This document shows positions 45,657 to 54,900 of a stretch of 64,000 nt of DNA, piece after piece. The stretch covers positions 2,069,826 to 2,133,825 of the forward strand of contig NZ_OZ024668.1 in assembly GCF_902497775.2 (NCBI RefSeq), in the 5' to 3' direction. The notes under the pieces were generated by a model. The model was given only the letters and a program-made list of their open reading frames with translations, had not been told where the DNA came from and searched no databases. Within the stretch, counting starts at the first letter, position 1, and every line of letters starts with the position of its first letter. The translations under genes were made by a program, and so were the position numbers. Source of the stretch: Pseudomonas fluorescens (GTDB lineage Bacteria; Pseudomonadota; Gammaproteobacteria; Pseudomonadales; Pseudomonadaceae).

Positions 45657-45959
45657 CTAGTAGTTGCCAGCACCGCCTTCACTGTCTCCCCCTTTTTCCG
45701 ACCCGGTGCCATCCTTCGGCTCGCGCCGGCTGCCATCGCTCTCACTACCACCCTGGCGCCCGGCATCATTGCCCTGGGTGCGCGGATCGGTACCGCTGGG
45801 CAGCGGTGTATCGGTGGGGTTGATGCCGGTGTTGACGCCCGGCAATGGTGTAGTCGGGGTGGTATCCGGGTTGGGATTGGTCGGGCCGGTGCCGGCAGCT
45901 ACGGCCTGGGTGCCAACTAGCGCGGCGAACAGCAGAGCGGTGAGGGCGCTACGGGTCAT
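45657..45959 (-). CDS. Small exported Pro/Thr/Gly/Ser-rich protein
   Basis: 100 residues: a signal peptide (S-A-L-T-A-L-L-F-A-A-L-V-G-T-Q-A-V-A) followed by a wholly hydrophilic, low-complexity chain, first Pro/Thr/Asn-rich (T-N-P-N-P-D-T-T-P-T-T-P), then charged and Gly-rich (G-G-S-E-S-D-G-S-R-R-E), ending G-G-A-G-N-Y. It is probably disordered. AAGGAG stands ahead of the ATG at 45959. It is convergent with the sigma-54 regulator. No family recognised; a role alongside the extracellular amyloid is only a guess. Confidence 0.6.
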   Translation of the reverse strand: MTRSALTALLFAALVGTQAVAAGTGPTNPNPDTTPTTPLPGVNTGINPTDTPLPSGTDPRTQGNDAGRQGGSESDGSRREPKDGTGSEKGGDSEGGAGNY

Positions 45960-46039
45960 GGTCAAACTCCTTTTCTGGGCAGGTGTCAGCCGTTAGGCCC
46001 AGCCACCCCTCGAAGGTGCGACGCACTCGACCAACGGCG

Positions 46040-47233
46040 CTACTCGCGCCCGCGCATGAAGAACCCGGCAACATACTTGCGGAAGGTATCCAGGCTCTTG
46101 AAGTCGGCATAGCGCTTGAACGTCTCGCCCTCAGGTTCCGGCCCCAACGGCTGGTCGGTCAGCGATACCGACAGCACCCGGTCCTGATCGGAGCTCAGTA
46201 CCAGTGCATCCGTGCCCTGACCACCGAGCACCGGCCGGCGCAAGAGCACCTTGACGCCTTTGCTGGCCATCCAGTCGATCAGCGAGATGAGCATCTTCAA
46301 CGGTTCGCGCTCTTCATCGCGGTACACCGGAAACAACTGCCCGCGGGACAGCACCGGTACGCTGGCGACATGAATCAGCTCATAAAAGTGACTGCCGGCA
46401 CTGGCCGGCGAGTAGATCGCCAGGGCCAGCAACGGCCCCGGGGTCTTGCTGCCGCCCCAGAGCAGGTGGTGGCCCTGGAAGTCGAAGCCGTCTTCACTGC
46501 GCTCGTTGAACACCTTGCGCGCCTTGATCTGGCTGACGCAATCGAGCAGCAAACCATGCCGACGGTGGTTGCCAAACGCTGTGGACTCACGCAAACGCGC
46601 CTTGAGCATCATCATGTGCTTCATGTCCAGGCGGGTTTCCAGGTAGTTGCTGGCCGGCACCCGCTCGATCAGCGGATAGCGGTTGGCGACGCCGCGCAGT
46701 TCGGCAAACTGCCCGGTGAGGTCCTTTTTCAGGTGAGTGGCGTAGACGTTCAGGCCACTGGCCTCGATCAGGGTCAGCAGCAGTGACAGCAAACGGTGCT
46801 GTTCGCGCTTGTCGCCAGTGCCTGCGGACTCCCCCGCGCCTTCATTGGCACGCTTGAAATCGCCGATCAGGCGCAACGGTGCATCGGGCGCGAGCCACGC
46901 CGCTGGTGGCGAGTCGTTGTCGCTGTCGCGGCTGCCACTTTCACGCTCATCCTTGATAAACGCACAGTCTGGCGCGTGCTCGGCGGTGCCGGGGTTGTTC
47001 TTGAGGAACAGCGTGCCGGTGTTCCCGTTGAGGTTGACGTTGAGCACCGGCATCGCCCTGGGCTGGCAATCGCAGGCCAGCCAATGGCCGGCGGCGCGGA
47101 CTTTCATCAGCAACTGATTGGCCTGCAGCAGGCGTGGGCCTTCCAGGCCGCCCTGGACAAAACCACGCAGCAGCTCGTCTTCAGCAGGGGTGAGGGTGCG
47201 CACCAGCGCGGCGTTTTTTTCGATGATTCGCAT
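46040..47233 (-). CDS. Conserved hypothetical with N-terminal Cys/His cluster (DUF1173-like)
   Basis: 397-residue soluble protein without signal peptide. Near residues 50-90 it carries a Cys/His group, L-A-C-D-C-Q-P followed about 34 residues later by E-H-A-P-D-C-A-F, which could bind zinc. The rest is mixed alpha/beta, with G-H-H-L-L-W-G-G and L-F-P-V-Y-R-D-E-E-R-E-P segments. The three N-terminal cysteines recall DUF1173, a family of unknown function, but this is from memory. ATG at 47233 was chosen over an in-frame TTG six bases earlier. It stands alone between a small secreted protein gene and the VOC gene. Confidence 0.6.
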   Translation of the reverse strand: MRIIEKNAALVRTLTPAEDELLRGFVQGGLEGPRLLQANQLLMKVRAAGHWLACDCQPRAMPVLNVNLNGNTGTLFLKNNPGTAEHAPDCAFIKDERESGSRDSDNDSPPAAWLAPDAPLRLIGDFKRANEGAGESAGTGDKREQHRLLSLLLTLIEASGLNVYATHLKKDLTGQFAELRGVANRYPLIERVPASNYLETRLDMKHMMMLKARLRESTAFGNHRRHGLLLDCVSQIKARKVFNERSEDGFDFQGHHLLWGGSKTPGPLLALAIYSPASAGSHFYELIHVASVPVLSRGQLFPVYRDEEREPLKMLISLIDWMASKGVKVLLRRPVLGGQGTDALVLSSDQDRVLSVSLTDQPLGPEPEGETFKRYADFKSLDTFRKYVAGFFMRGRE

Positions 47234-47320
47234 GGACAATCCTGGCCAGCCTTCCTGTGCCTGCCACCTTAATGCAAAGCCCGGCTGGCGAATATGCCCG
47301 CCAGCCGAGCCAGGCGCTGC

Positions 47321-47788
47321 TTACTGGCCGCCAAACAGCTTGGCGGCGCGGGCGCGGATCTCTTCCACGCTGAGGTCTTCCTTATGAGTGGAGACGAACC
47401 AGAGGTTGCCGAACGGGTCTTTCAGGGTGCCGCTGCGGTCGCCGTAGAACTGGTCTTGCACGGCGCTGACCTGGGTAGCCCCGGCCTCGATTGCCTGGGC
47501 ATAGCGCGCATCGACATCCTCGACATACAGGTGCAGGCCGATGGCGGCGCCCCCCAGCGACTGGCTGCTGGTCAACCCACCCGCCTGGTCGCAGGGGTCG
47601 GCAAGCATGATCGAGGAGTCGCCGATCTTGAGCTCGGCGTGGCCGACGCGCCCGTCAGGGCCGTCAAGGCGGAACATCTCGACCGCGCCGAAGGCCTTTT
47701 TGTAGAAGTCGATGGCCTTGGCGGCATCCTTGATGCCCAGGTAGGGGGTAATGCTGTGTTGTCCTTCGGGGATTGGTTTGACTGCCAT
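47321..47788 (-). CDS. VOC-superfamily (glyoxalase/PhnB-like) protein
   Basis: 155-residue protein of the vicinal-oxygen-chelate fold, made of two beta-alpha-beta-beta-beta halves: H-S-I-T-P-Y-L-G-I-K-D-A-A-K-A-I-D-F and I-G-L-H-L-Y-V-E-D-V-D-A-R, with the closing D-P-F-G-N-L-W segment. These are typical of PhnB/YdcJ-like members, whose substrates are mostly unknown and whose metal site is often incomplete. A sequence matching a LexA box lies 46-61 bases upstream, so DNA-damage induction is possible. GGAGG precedes the start. Confidence 0.82.
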   Translation of the reverse strand: MAVKPIPEGQHSITPYLGIKDAAKAIDFYKKAFGAVEMFRLDGPDGRVGHAELKIGDSSIMLADPCDQAGGLTSSQSLGGAAIGLHLYVEDVDARYAQAIEAGATQVSAVQDQFYGDRSGTLKDPFGNLWFVSTHKEDLSVEEIRARAAKLFGGQ

Positions 47789-47833
47789 TTTATTGATCCT
47801 CCTTTAAAGCGCCGCAGGGTGAATGGCGCGAAC

Positions 47834-47849
47834 CTGTATGTTTATACAG
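47834..47849 (-). promoter_or_regulatory. LexA (SOS) box upstream of the VOC gene
   Basis: CTGTATGTTTATACAG fits CTGT-N8-ACAG exactly, and its AT-rich centre matches the E. coli consensus CTGTATATATATACAG at 13 of 16 positions. It lies between the VOC gene start and the end of the aldehyde dehydrogenase gene, so only the VOC gene is in position to be controlled. Confidence 0.6.
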
Positions 47850-47897
47850 TTTCGCCCATTCGGCAAATCAAAATTCGCGGCACTGGACAGAAGGTTG

Positions 47898-49517
47898 TCA
47901 GAAAATGTAATCAGTGGTCAGGAAGCTCGACTCGCGGTTACGGATGATGTCGCTGATCAGCTGCTTGTTGCTCTCCTGGAACTTGGTTGCCACCAGGGTG
48001 CGAATCGAGAACACCCGCAGGGCATCGTGGACCGACAGGGTGCCCTCGGCGGAATTTTTGCGCCCGTTGAACGGGTAGGTGTCCGGGCCGCGCTGGCACT
48101 GGGCATTGAGGTTGATACGGCCGACCTGGTTGGCGAAGGTATCGACCAGGCGACCGACCTCGGCCGGGTTGGTGCCGAAGATGCTCAACTGCTGACCGAA
48201 GTCGGAATCAAGCACGTAGTCGATCACCGTCTGCAGGTCGCGATAGGGCACCACCGGCACCACCGGGCCGAACTGCTCCTCCTGGTACACGCGCATCTGC
48301 GCATTCACCGGGTACAGCAGGGCGGGGTAGAAGAACGAGCCACGGCTGGCGCCACCGCCTTCGTTGATGACCCGGGCGCCTTTGTCGACTGCATCGGCCA
48401 CCAGACCGTTGAGGTAATCGATCTTGCCCGCTTCCGGCAGCGGCGTCAGGGCCACGCCGGGCTCCCAAGGCATGCCCGGCTTGAGCGCGGCCAGCTTGCG
48501 CTGGAACTTGTCGAGAAAGCTGTCGACCACATCCTCATGCACGAAGAGGATCTTCAGCGCCGTGCAGCGCTGGCCATTGAACGACAGGGCGCCGGTCACC
48601 GACTCGTTGACGGCGTTGTCCAGATCAACCTCCGGCAGCACGATCCCCGGGTTCTTGGCATCCAGGCCCAGGGCGGCGCGCAGGCGGTGCGGGCGCGGGT
48701 GGAGCTTTTTCAGGTCGCTGGCGGCCTTGTTGGTGCCGATGAAGGCGAACACGTCGATCTTGCCGCTGGCCATCAGCGCGCTGACGGTCTCGCGGCCACG
48801 GCCATAGATGACGTTGATCACCCCGGCCGGGAAGCTGTCGCGAAACGCTTCGAGCAACGGCCGAATCAGCAGCACGCCGAACTTGGCCGGCTTGAACACC
48901 ACGGTGTTGCCCATGATCAGCGCCGGGATCAGGGTGGTGAAGGTTTCGTTCAGCGGATAGTTGTAAGGGCCCATGCACAGGGCAACGCCCAGCGGCGCGC
49001 GACGGATCTGGCCGAGGGTGTCCTGTTCCAGCTCGAAGCGGCTGGAGCGCCGGTCGAGCGCCTTGAGTGCGCCGATGGTGTCGACGATGTAGTCGCAGGT
49101 GCGGTCGAATTCCTTCTCGGAGTCCTTGAGGTTCTTGCCGATTTCCCACATCAGCAGCTTGACCACCGCCTCGCGCTGTTCGCGCATCTTGCCCAGGAAG
49201 GTTTCGACATGCTGGATGCGCTCGGCCACGCGCATGGTTGGCCAGGCGCCGCGGCCCTTGTCGTAGGCGTGCACGGCGGCGTCCAGGGCGGTGAGGGCGG
49301 TGTCGGCGTCGAGCAGCGGGGTGCTGCCCAGCGTCACCTGGTGCTCTTCATTGCCTTGCTTGAGCCACACCGGGCTGCGCACCGTGGCCAGCGGCCCGTC
49401 CCAGCGCTGCAACTGGCCGTTGACCAGGTACTCGCGTTGCACCAGCGGTTCACCCAGGCGATACGCCTCGGGGATCTCGTTGGCGGTGGGAAACAGCGAA
49501 TCGAGCAGACGGTTCAT
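47898..49517 (-). CDS. NADP-dependent glyceraldehyde-3-phosphate dehydrogenase-type aldehyde dehydrogenase
   Basis: 539-residue aldehyde dehydrogenase resembling the GapN-like branch annotated as NADP-dependent GAPDH in Pseudomonas. Catalytic Cys318 lies in F-N-G-Q-R-C-T-A-L-K and the oxyanion Asn region in M-G-P-Y-N-Y-P-L-N-E. The segment that is normally E-L-G-G-K-N-P in the family reads L-G-L-D-A-K-N-P, so the usual general-base Glu is missing at its standard place and an Asp stands two residues on. A Cra-like palindrome 29-42 bases upstream of the start supports a role in central sugar metabolism. The substrate is inferred, not shown. Confidence 0.75.
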   Translation of the reverse strand: MNRLLDSLFPTANEIPEAYRLGEPLVQREYLVNGQLQRWDGPLATVRSPVWLKQGNEEHQVTLGSTPLLDADTALTALDAAVHAYDKGRGAWPTMRVAERIQHVETFLGKMREQREAVVKLLMWEIGKNLKDSEKEFDRTCDYIVDTIGALKALDRRSSRFELEQDTLGQIRRAPLGVALCMGPYNYPLNETFTTLIPALIMGNTVVFKPAKFGVLLIRPLLEAFRDSFPAGVINVIYGRGRETVSALMASGKIDVFAFIGTNKAASDLKKLHPRPHRLRAALGLDAKNPGIVLPEVDLDNAVNESVTGALSFNGQRCTALKILFVHEDVVDSFLDKFQRKLAALKPGMPWEPGVALTPLPEAGKIDYLNGLVADAVDKGARVINEGGGASRGSFFYPALLYPVNAQMRVYQEEQFGPVVPVVPYRDLQTVIDYVLDSDFGQQLSIFGTNPAEVGRLVDTFANQVGRINLNAQCQRGPDTYPFNGRKNSAEGTLSVHDALRVFSIRTLVATKFQESNKQLISDIIRNRESSFLTTDYIF

Positions 49518-49545
49518 GGGCGCAGCACCTCTTTTTGTGTAATGG

Positions 49546-49559
49546 CTGAAACGTTTCAG
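49546..49559 (-). promoter_or_regulatory. Cra/FruR-like operator upstream of the aldehyde dehydrogenase
   Basis: CTGAAACGTTTCAG is a perfect 14-base palindrome with the TGAAACGTTTCA core of Cra/FruR sites (P. putida TTAAACGTTTCA). It lies 29-42 bases before the start codon, where a repressor would block transcription. Confidence 0.65.
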
Positions 49560-49656
49560 TCAGAGCATAACGCCAAGGCGCTAAAAAAAGCCAGTCGCCC
49601 TCAACATTGCGCCAAGCACGCCGATAAAACATTAATCCGATGTGAATAACGGACCT

Positions 49657-51900
49657 ATGAGCACAAGAACCCTGGCCCTTGATGACAATCTGCCCCTGCC
49701 GAAGAACCTGCGCACCACCCTCAACCGCCTGCTGCCGGTAGGCTTTGCCCTGATCGGTATCGGCCTGTCGGTGGTACTGGGCCAACTGGACGTACAGCGC
49801 CAGGAGAGCGAACTGGTGGCCAATGCCAGCGCACGCTTGTCGGGCGTGCGCACGGCGCTGGAGGCGCAACTGCGTTCGGCCTTCGGCGAAACCGAGGGTA
49901 TCGCCCAGTTGCTCAGCGCCGATGGCGAGATCAGCCCCGAGCACTTTCATGACATGGCCCGCCAGGCCATCGCCTCGGTGCCACACATCCGCCATATTTC
50001 CCTGGCACCCGGCGATGTGATTGCCGACGTCTACCCGATCCACGGCAACCAGAGCATCGTCGGTGTCGATTACCGCCACCTGCCCGACCAGTACCCGATG
50101 CTCCAACGTGCCCGCGATCACTATAGCCCGGTGCTGGCAGGGCCGGTGCAGCTGTACCAGGGCGGGCGCGGGCTGATCTACCGGCGGCCGGTGTTCCTCA
50201 AGGGCCGCAAAGGCGTGAAACTGTACTGGGGCAATGTGTCGATTGTCGCCGACATCGACCGCTTGCTCAGTACCGCCGGCCTCGACCTGGACCCGGGTTT
50301 TGAACTGGCGCTGCGTGGCGCCAATGGTCAGGGTTCGGTCGGGAGCATGATCTGGGGCGACCCGAAACTGTTTGAAGAGCACGCGGTAACCGTCAATGTC
50401 GACGTGCCGGGCGGGCTCTGGCAACTGGCCGCAAGCCCCTTGGGCGGCTGGCCGTCCATGAGCTTGTTCGCCTCGCCGTTGTTCCTGTTCGCCCTGACCT
50501 GCACGGGGTTGTTCAGCATCTTCGTCGCCCAACTCAACCGCAGCAACCGCCTGATCAACCTGCGTAACCTGGAACTCAAGCAATCCCAGGCGCAGCTCGA
50601 ACGCTTGGCCCATTACGACGCAATTACCGGCTTGCCTAACCGTCTGCTGTTTCATCAGCAGTTGCTGGACGTCATCAGCAAGGGTGAACGCCTTGCCGTG
50701 CTGGTGCTCGACATCGACGGCTTCAAGCAGGTCAACGACAGCCTTGGCCACGCCATGGGCGACCTGCTGTTGCAGCAGGCCACCGCGCGCTTTGTGCAGA
50801 TCATCGAAGACCCGGATTGCGTCTGCCGCCTGGGCGGCGACGAGTTTGCCTTCATGCTCAAAGGCCCGGACAGTGACAGCCTTGAGCGGGTGCAGAGGCT
50901 CCTGCAAGCCCTGCAGCACCCCTTTGATCTGAAGGGTAATGCCGCGCTGGTCACCGGCAGTATCGGCCTGGCCTGGTGCCCGGAGCACGGCCAGGGCAGC
51001 GACCGCCTGCTGCGCCACGCCGACACGGCGATGTACGCGGCCAAAGAGAGCGGGCGCAATGCCTGGCGCCTCTACCACCCGGACATGACCCTGCGCCTGC
51101 AGCAGCGCCTGTGCCTGGAGCGCAACCTGCGCCGGGCCTTGCACAACAACGAATTCGAGCTCTGGTACCAGCCCAAGGTCGACCTGTTCAGTGGCCGCGT
51201 CGAAGGCGCCGAAGCCTTGCTGCGCTGGCGCGATCCGGAACACGGGCTGGTATCACCGGCAGACTTCATCCCCCTGGCCGAGCAGACCGGGCTGATCATC
51301 CCCCTGGGGGAAAAGGTCCTTGACCTTGCCTGCGCGCAGATCGCCGCTTGGCGCGCCGCCGAGTGCCTGCCCGGGCCAGTGGCGATCAACGTCGCCGCCC
51401 TGCAGATCGAGCGCAGCGATTATGTCGCCAGCCTGACCCGGGCGCTCAAGCGCTTCGACCTGCCACCGAACCTGCTGGAAGTGGAAATCACCGAAAGCCT
51501 GCTGATGGAAAGCCAGCAGCACGCCTGCGCGATACTGGCGCAGTTGCAGCAGATGGGCATTGCCACGGCGGTGGATGACTTCGGCACCGGCTACTCGTCG
51601 CTGGCTTACCTGAAGATGCTGCCGATCGATCACCTGAAGATCGACCGCGCCTTTATCAAGGACTTGCCTCAGGACGATGACGGTGTGGCGATTACCCGGG
51701 CGATCATTGACCTGGGCCATGCCCTGGGCTTCAAGATCACCGCCGAGGGCATCGAAACCCGTGAGCAGTACGAGTTCTTGCGCAATGCCGGTTGCGATCA
51801 GGGCCAGGGCTATGTGATCGGCCGGCCGATGCCGGCCGATCAGTTCGAGCGTTGGCTGGGCGAGTCACGCACCCGCCTGCTGGCGGTCACTCTTCGTTGA
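49657..51900 (+). CDS. Membrane GGDEF-EAL c-di-GMP enzyme
   Basis: 747 residues. A first membrane helix (about 25-43), a periplasmic sensor domain of roughly 220 residues (CHASE-like, with A-N-A-S-A-R-L-S-G-V-R-T-A-L-E), a second helix near 270-290, then GGDEF (intact R-L-G-G-D-E-F at about 391) and EAL (E-A-L-L-R-W at about 518, with N-V-A-A-L-Q and D-D-F-G-T-G-Y-S-S). Both active sites look complete, so synthesis, hydrolysis or both are possible. ATG at 49657 is preferred over a GTG at 49642. The 3' end overlaps the opposing LRR gene by 14 bases. Confidence 0.88.
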   Translation: MSTRTLALDDNLPLPKNLRTTLNRLLPVGFALIGIGLSVVLGQLDVQRQESELVANASARLSGVRTALEAQLRSAFGETEGIAQLLSADGEISPEHFHDMARQAIASVPHIRHISLAPGDVIADVYPIHGNQSIVGVDYRHLPDQYPMLQRARDHYSPVLAGPVQLYQGGRGLIYRRPVFLKGRKGVKLYWGNVSIVADIDRLLSTAGLDLDPGFELALRGANGQGSVGSMIWGDPKLFEEHAVTVNVDVPGGLWQLAASPLGGWPSMSLFASPLFLFALTCTGLFSIFVAQLNRSNRLINLRNLELKQSQAQLERLAHYDAITGLPNRLLFHQQLLDVISKGERLAVLVLDIDGFKQVNDSLGHAMGDLLLQQATARFVQIIEDPDCVCRLGGDEFAFMLKGPDSDSLERVQRLLQALQHPFDLKGNAALVTGSIGLAWCPEHGQGSDRLLRHADTAMYAAKESGRNAWRLYHPDMTLRLQQRLCLERNLRRALHNNEFELWYQPKVDLFSGRVEGAEALLRWRDPEHGLVSPADFIPLAEQTGLIIPLGEKVLDLACAQIAAWRAAECLPGPVAINVAALQIERSDYVASLTRALKRFDLPPNLLEVEITESLLMESQQHACAILAQLQQMGIATAVDDFGTGYSSLAYLKMLPIDHLKIDRAFIKDLPQDDDGVAITRAIIDLGHALGFKITAEGIETREQYEFLRNAGCDQGQGYVIGRPMPADQFERWLGESRTRLLAVTLR

Positions 51901-54900
51901 GGCTGTCGCGGTAGAACAGGCGGGTCAGTTCACGCATCACCCGCTCGACCTCGTGTTGGTGACGGCGGCGCACCGCTTGTTGCTCCCGCCCAAGCGCGTC
52001 AGGATCGGTGATTTCCTCCCCAACCGCCTGCAATCGCTGGCTGAGCTCGTCATCCAGGTCGGCAAACTGTTCCGCAAAATGGCTTTGCAGTTGGGTAACC
52101 CAGTCTTGATTGACAAAGTCATGTTGCTCATCGCGCTCAAACAGCGCCTGCAGGCCACTGTCGCTATCAGGGTTGAGCGCCACCATCCGCTCATGCAGCT
52201 GCTCGGGCCAGTCGGGGGGCAGGTTTTGCAGGTCGGACTCGATGGCGTTGAGCCTGAGGCGATCACCAGGCAACGGGGTGTCGGTCATGACCATTTGCGG
52301 ATCAAAGGCCAACTGGCGCAATGTCCAGTGGTAGAGCACCTGGCAACGCAAGCGACGCAGTGGCTGCTGCTGCGCCAGTGCTGGGATCTGGTTATCGACT
52401 TGCGCATGCAAGACCTGGCGGTACATGCGCTGGAGTGCCGTGTGCAACACCCGGGTGCTGCGTGCCTGCAAACCTGGCGTCTGGGTCGCCAGCAGCGTTT
52501 GTACCTGGTCGGCCAACAGCAGGATTCGCGTGCCGCCACTGTGTTCGCTGAGCACCTCATTGCTGTGCGGTTGAGCCTCGATCACCTCCAGCACCTGCCA
52601 GAGCATGCGCCGTGTGGTATCTGGCGCAGCCAGGTAGGGGGTACTGCTGTAGAGATCGCGCAAGCCGCGTACGAACGTCAAGCGCGCGGGCGTCTGCAGG
52701 CGCTCCCACAGTTGCAGTTGCGAGTCACTGGCCTGGTTCAGCAGTTCGGCATAGGCACTTTGTGACACCTGCATGTCGACACGATGATCGGCGAAATACC
52801 GGCGGATGTGTCGCCGCGTAGCGAGATCCAGGGGATTGTTCTCCAGCTGCAGCGCATGGCCAACAGCCCGCGGCGGGTCAAAGTCGAGCGGTAGCCGGGC
52901 CAAGCGGTTGCCCGACAGGTCAATGAGCACCGGTGCCCGCAGGCTGTCGATGCCCGGCGGCAGCTCTTCCAGCGTGCAACTACTCAACGTCACCCTGCGT
53001 AAATCGGGCAGGCCACTGACATCCGGGGCCTGGGCCAGGGCATTGCCGTCCAGGTGCAGGTGTTGCAGGCGGGGGTAGGCCGCCAAGGCGTTCTGATCGT
53101 CGGCAGACCAATCAATTTCATTCAGCGTCAGGTCCAGCGAGCGCAACTGGTTGCTCAAGCCGCTGGGCACTCGGGTCAACTCGCAGTCGCGTGCAGACAG
53201 GCTGCGCAACTGCGGCAAGTACCGCATGAACTGGCTGGGTAGATGACTCAGCGGATTATTGTCGATGCTCAGCTCCTGCACATGCTCGAACGGATTGCCC
53301 TGCAGAACGGGAAAACTTTCCAGGTCGATTTGCGCCAGGGCCAGGTCGTCGAAGTCGAGGACGAAAACCGATTGCCCAGCGGCTGACTGCAGCGCGCCCC
53401 TACGCCGCCACACGTTGAGCAGGCGGGTGGTGACCTCCAGCCGCTGACTGAGATTGCGTGCCCAGATCTGCAGGCTCAGGCGCAGCTGGAGGAACTGCTG
53501 TTCCAGGCGCAGGAGAACCACGAAGGGCGAGGTGCCTGCGGCACGCCAGGCTTGCAGGGCCGCCTGTGCCTGGCTATCGCTGGATTCGGGATAGAGCGCG
53601 CGGTAACGAGTCACCCCTATCGACGACGCGTGCGTCGGAGCAATACGCGGTGGCAGCGGGGCGCCGCCTGAAAGCCCGATCGCTTCGTTCCAGTCAGGGC
53701 TGTACGACCACAGCCACTGGTTAAGGCTGTTCTGGTTGTTTTCACTCAGGCGCCGCACGTTGTGGCCCAGCAGCGTGCCGTCATCCTGCTCAAGCCGCAT
53801 CTGCTCGCGCTCAGCCCTGGGGATGGCACTGAGTATCGCCTGGTAGCGGTTAGGGGTCGCCGGCGCGAGGGGGGCGCCGCCACGGAAGGCCTGGTAGGTT
53901 GCTGCGACCTTGACGATGAGTGCCCGCTCGGCCGCCGTCGATGGGCCGAAGTAGGCGATGCGCGGGCCGTGCAGGTGACCTGCGCGCAACTCCAGGCGAA
54001 AGTCGGTTGGCCAGTCGTGCAGGCGTTTGAGGCAGGCAAACACCAGGCGCTCGCAGTCGTCGTTGGCCAGCCTGGGCTCATACAGCCCTTCCAGCGCCCG
54101 TGCCAGGGTCAATTGCTCAGGCCGCACGCCCGCGGGTGGGCCCTGATAATGCTCGCTGAACAGTTGTGGGAACGATGCTTGTGGCTGGCGCTGCAGCGCC
54201 TCGTTGCCGAGCTTGGCCGCGTGCAAGCGGCGCAGGCTGTCGAGCAGCAAGGCAGGCGCCGCTTGCTGCTCCAGGTGAAGGCGGCGCAGGCTGTCTTCAG
54301 TGGTACCGCTGATCCATGCGGCCTGGCTCAATTGCTCATCGCTGAAGGCCTCGACCGGCTGGCCAAGACGGCGCAGCAAGGTCGCTCGTGACCACTGCAA
54401 CGGCTGTTCGTGCACGTGCCGCCAGGCGCCCTCGTTGTTATGCAGCAGCGGCGGTTGATAGGCGTGTGGCTTACTGGGGGCGATGATCCGCCATTGACCG
54501 GAGTGCGCGTCCAACCGATGTTCGAACAGATTACCGGCCATGCGCACATAGTGTTTGTTGTCATGCAGATACTGGCCCTGAGCGTTACTCTCAAGGCGCT
54601 CGGGCAACTCAACGTGGCTGCGGTAGGCAGTGATGTCGGGGCTCCACAGGCGCTGGCTGCCATCGCCACGTTGCACCTGGACCAGCGAATCCATCAAGCG
54701 CCGGTCAATCACTCTGTTGCCCGCGCTGATCAGATGTCCGCCGGCCGCCAGGCCTGCGCTCAACGCGAGGTTGACGCCGATCGATTGCAGCTGGGCCAGC
54801 GCCGTATCGATATCGCCGTGAGACCAGGCGTCAAAACCTTCGTAGGCGCTTTCAAGCAGCTGTACGGCGAATACCGCCATCATCACCTGGCCCAGACCCG

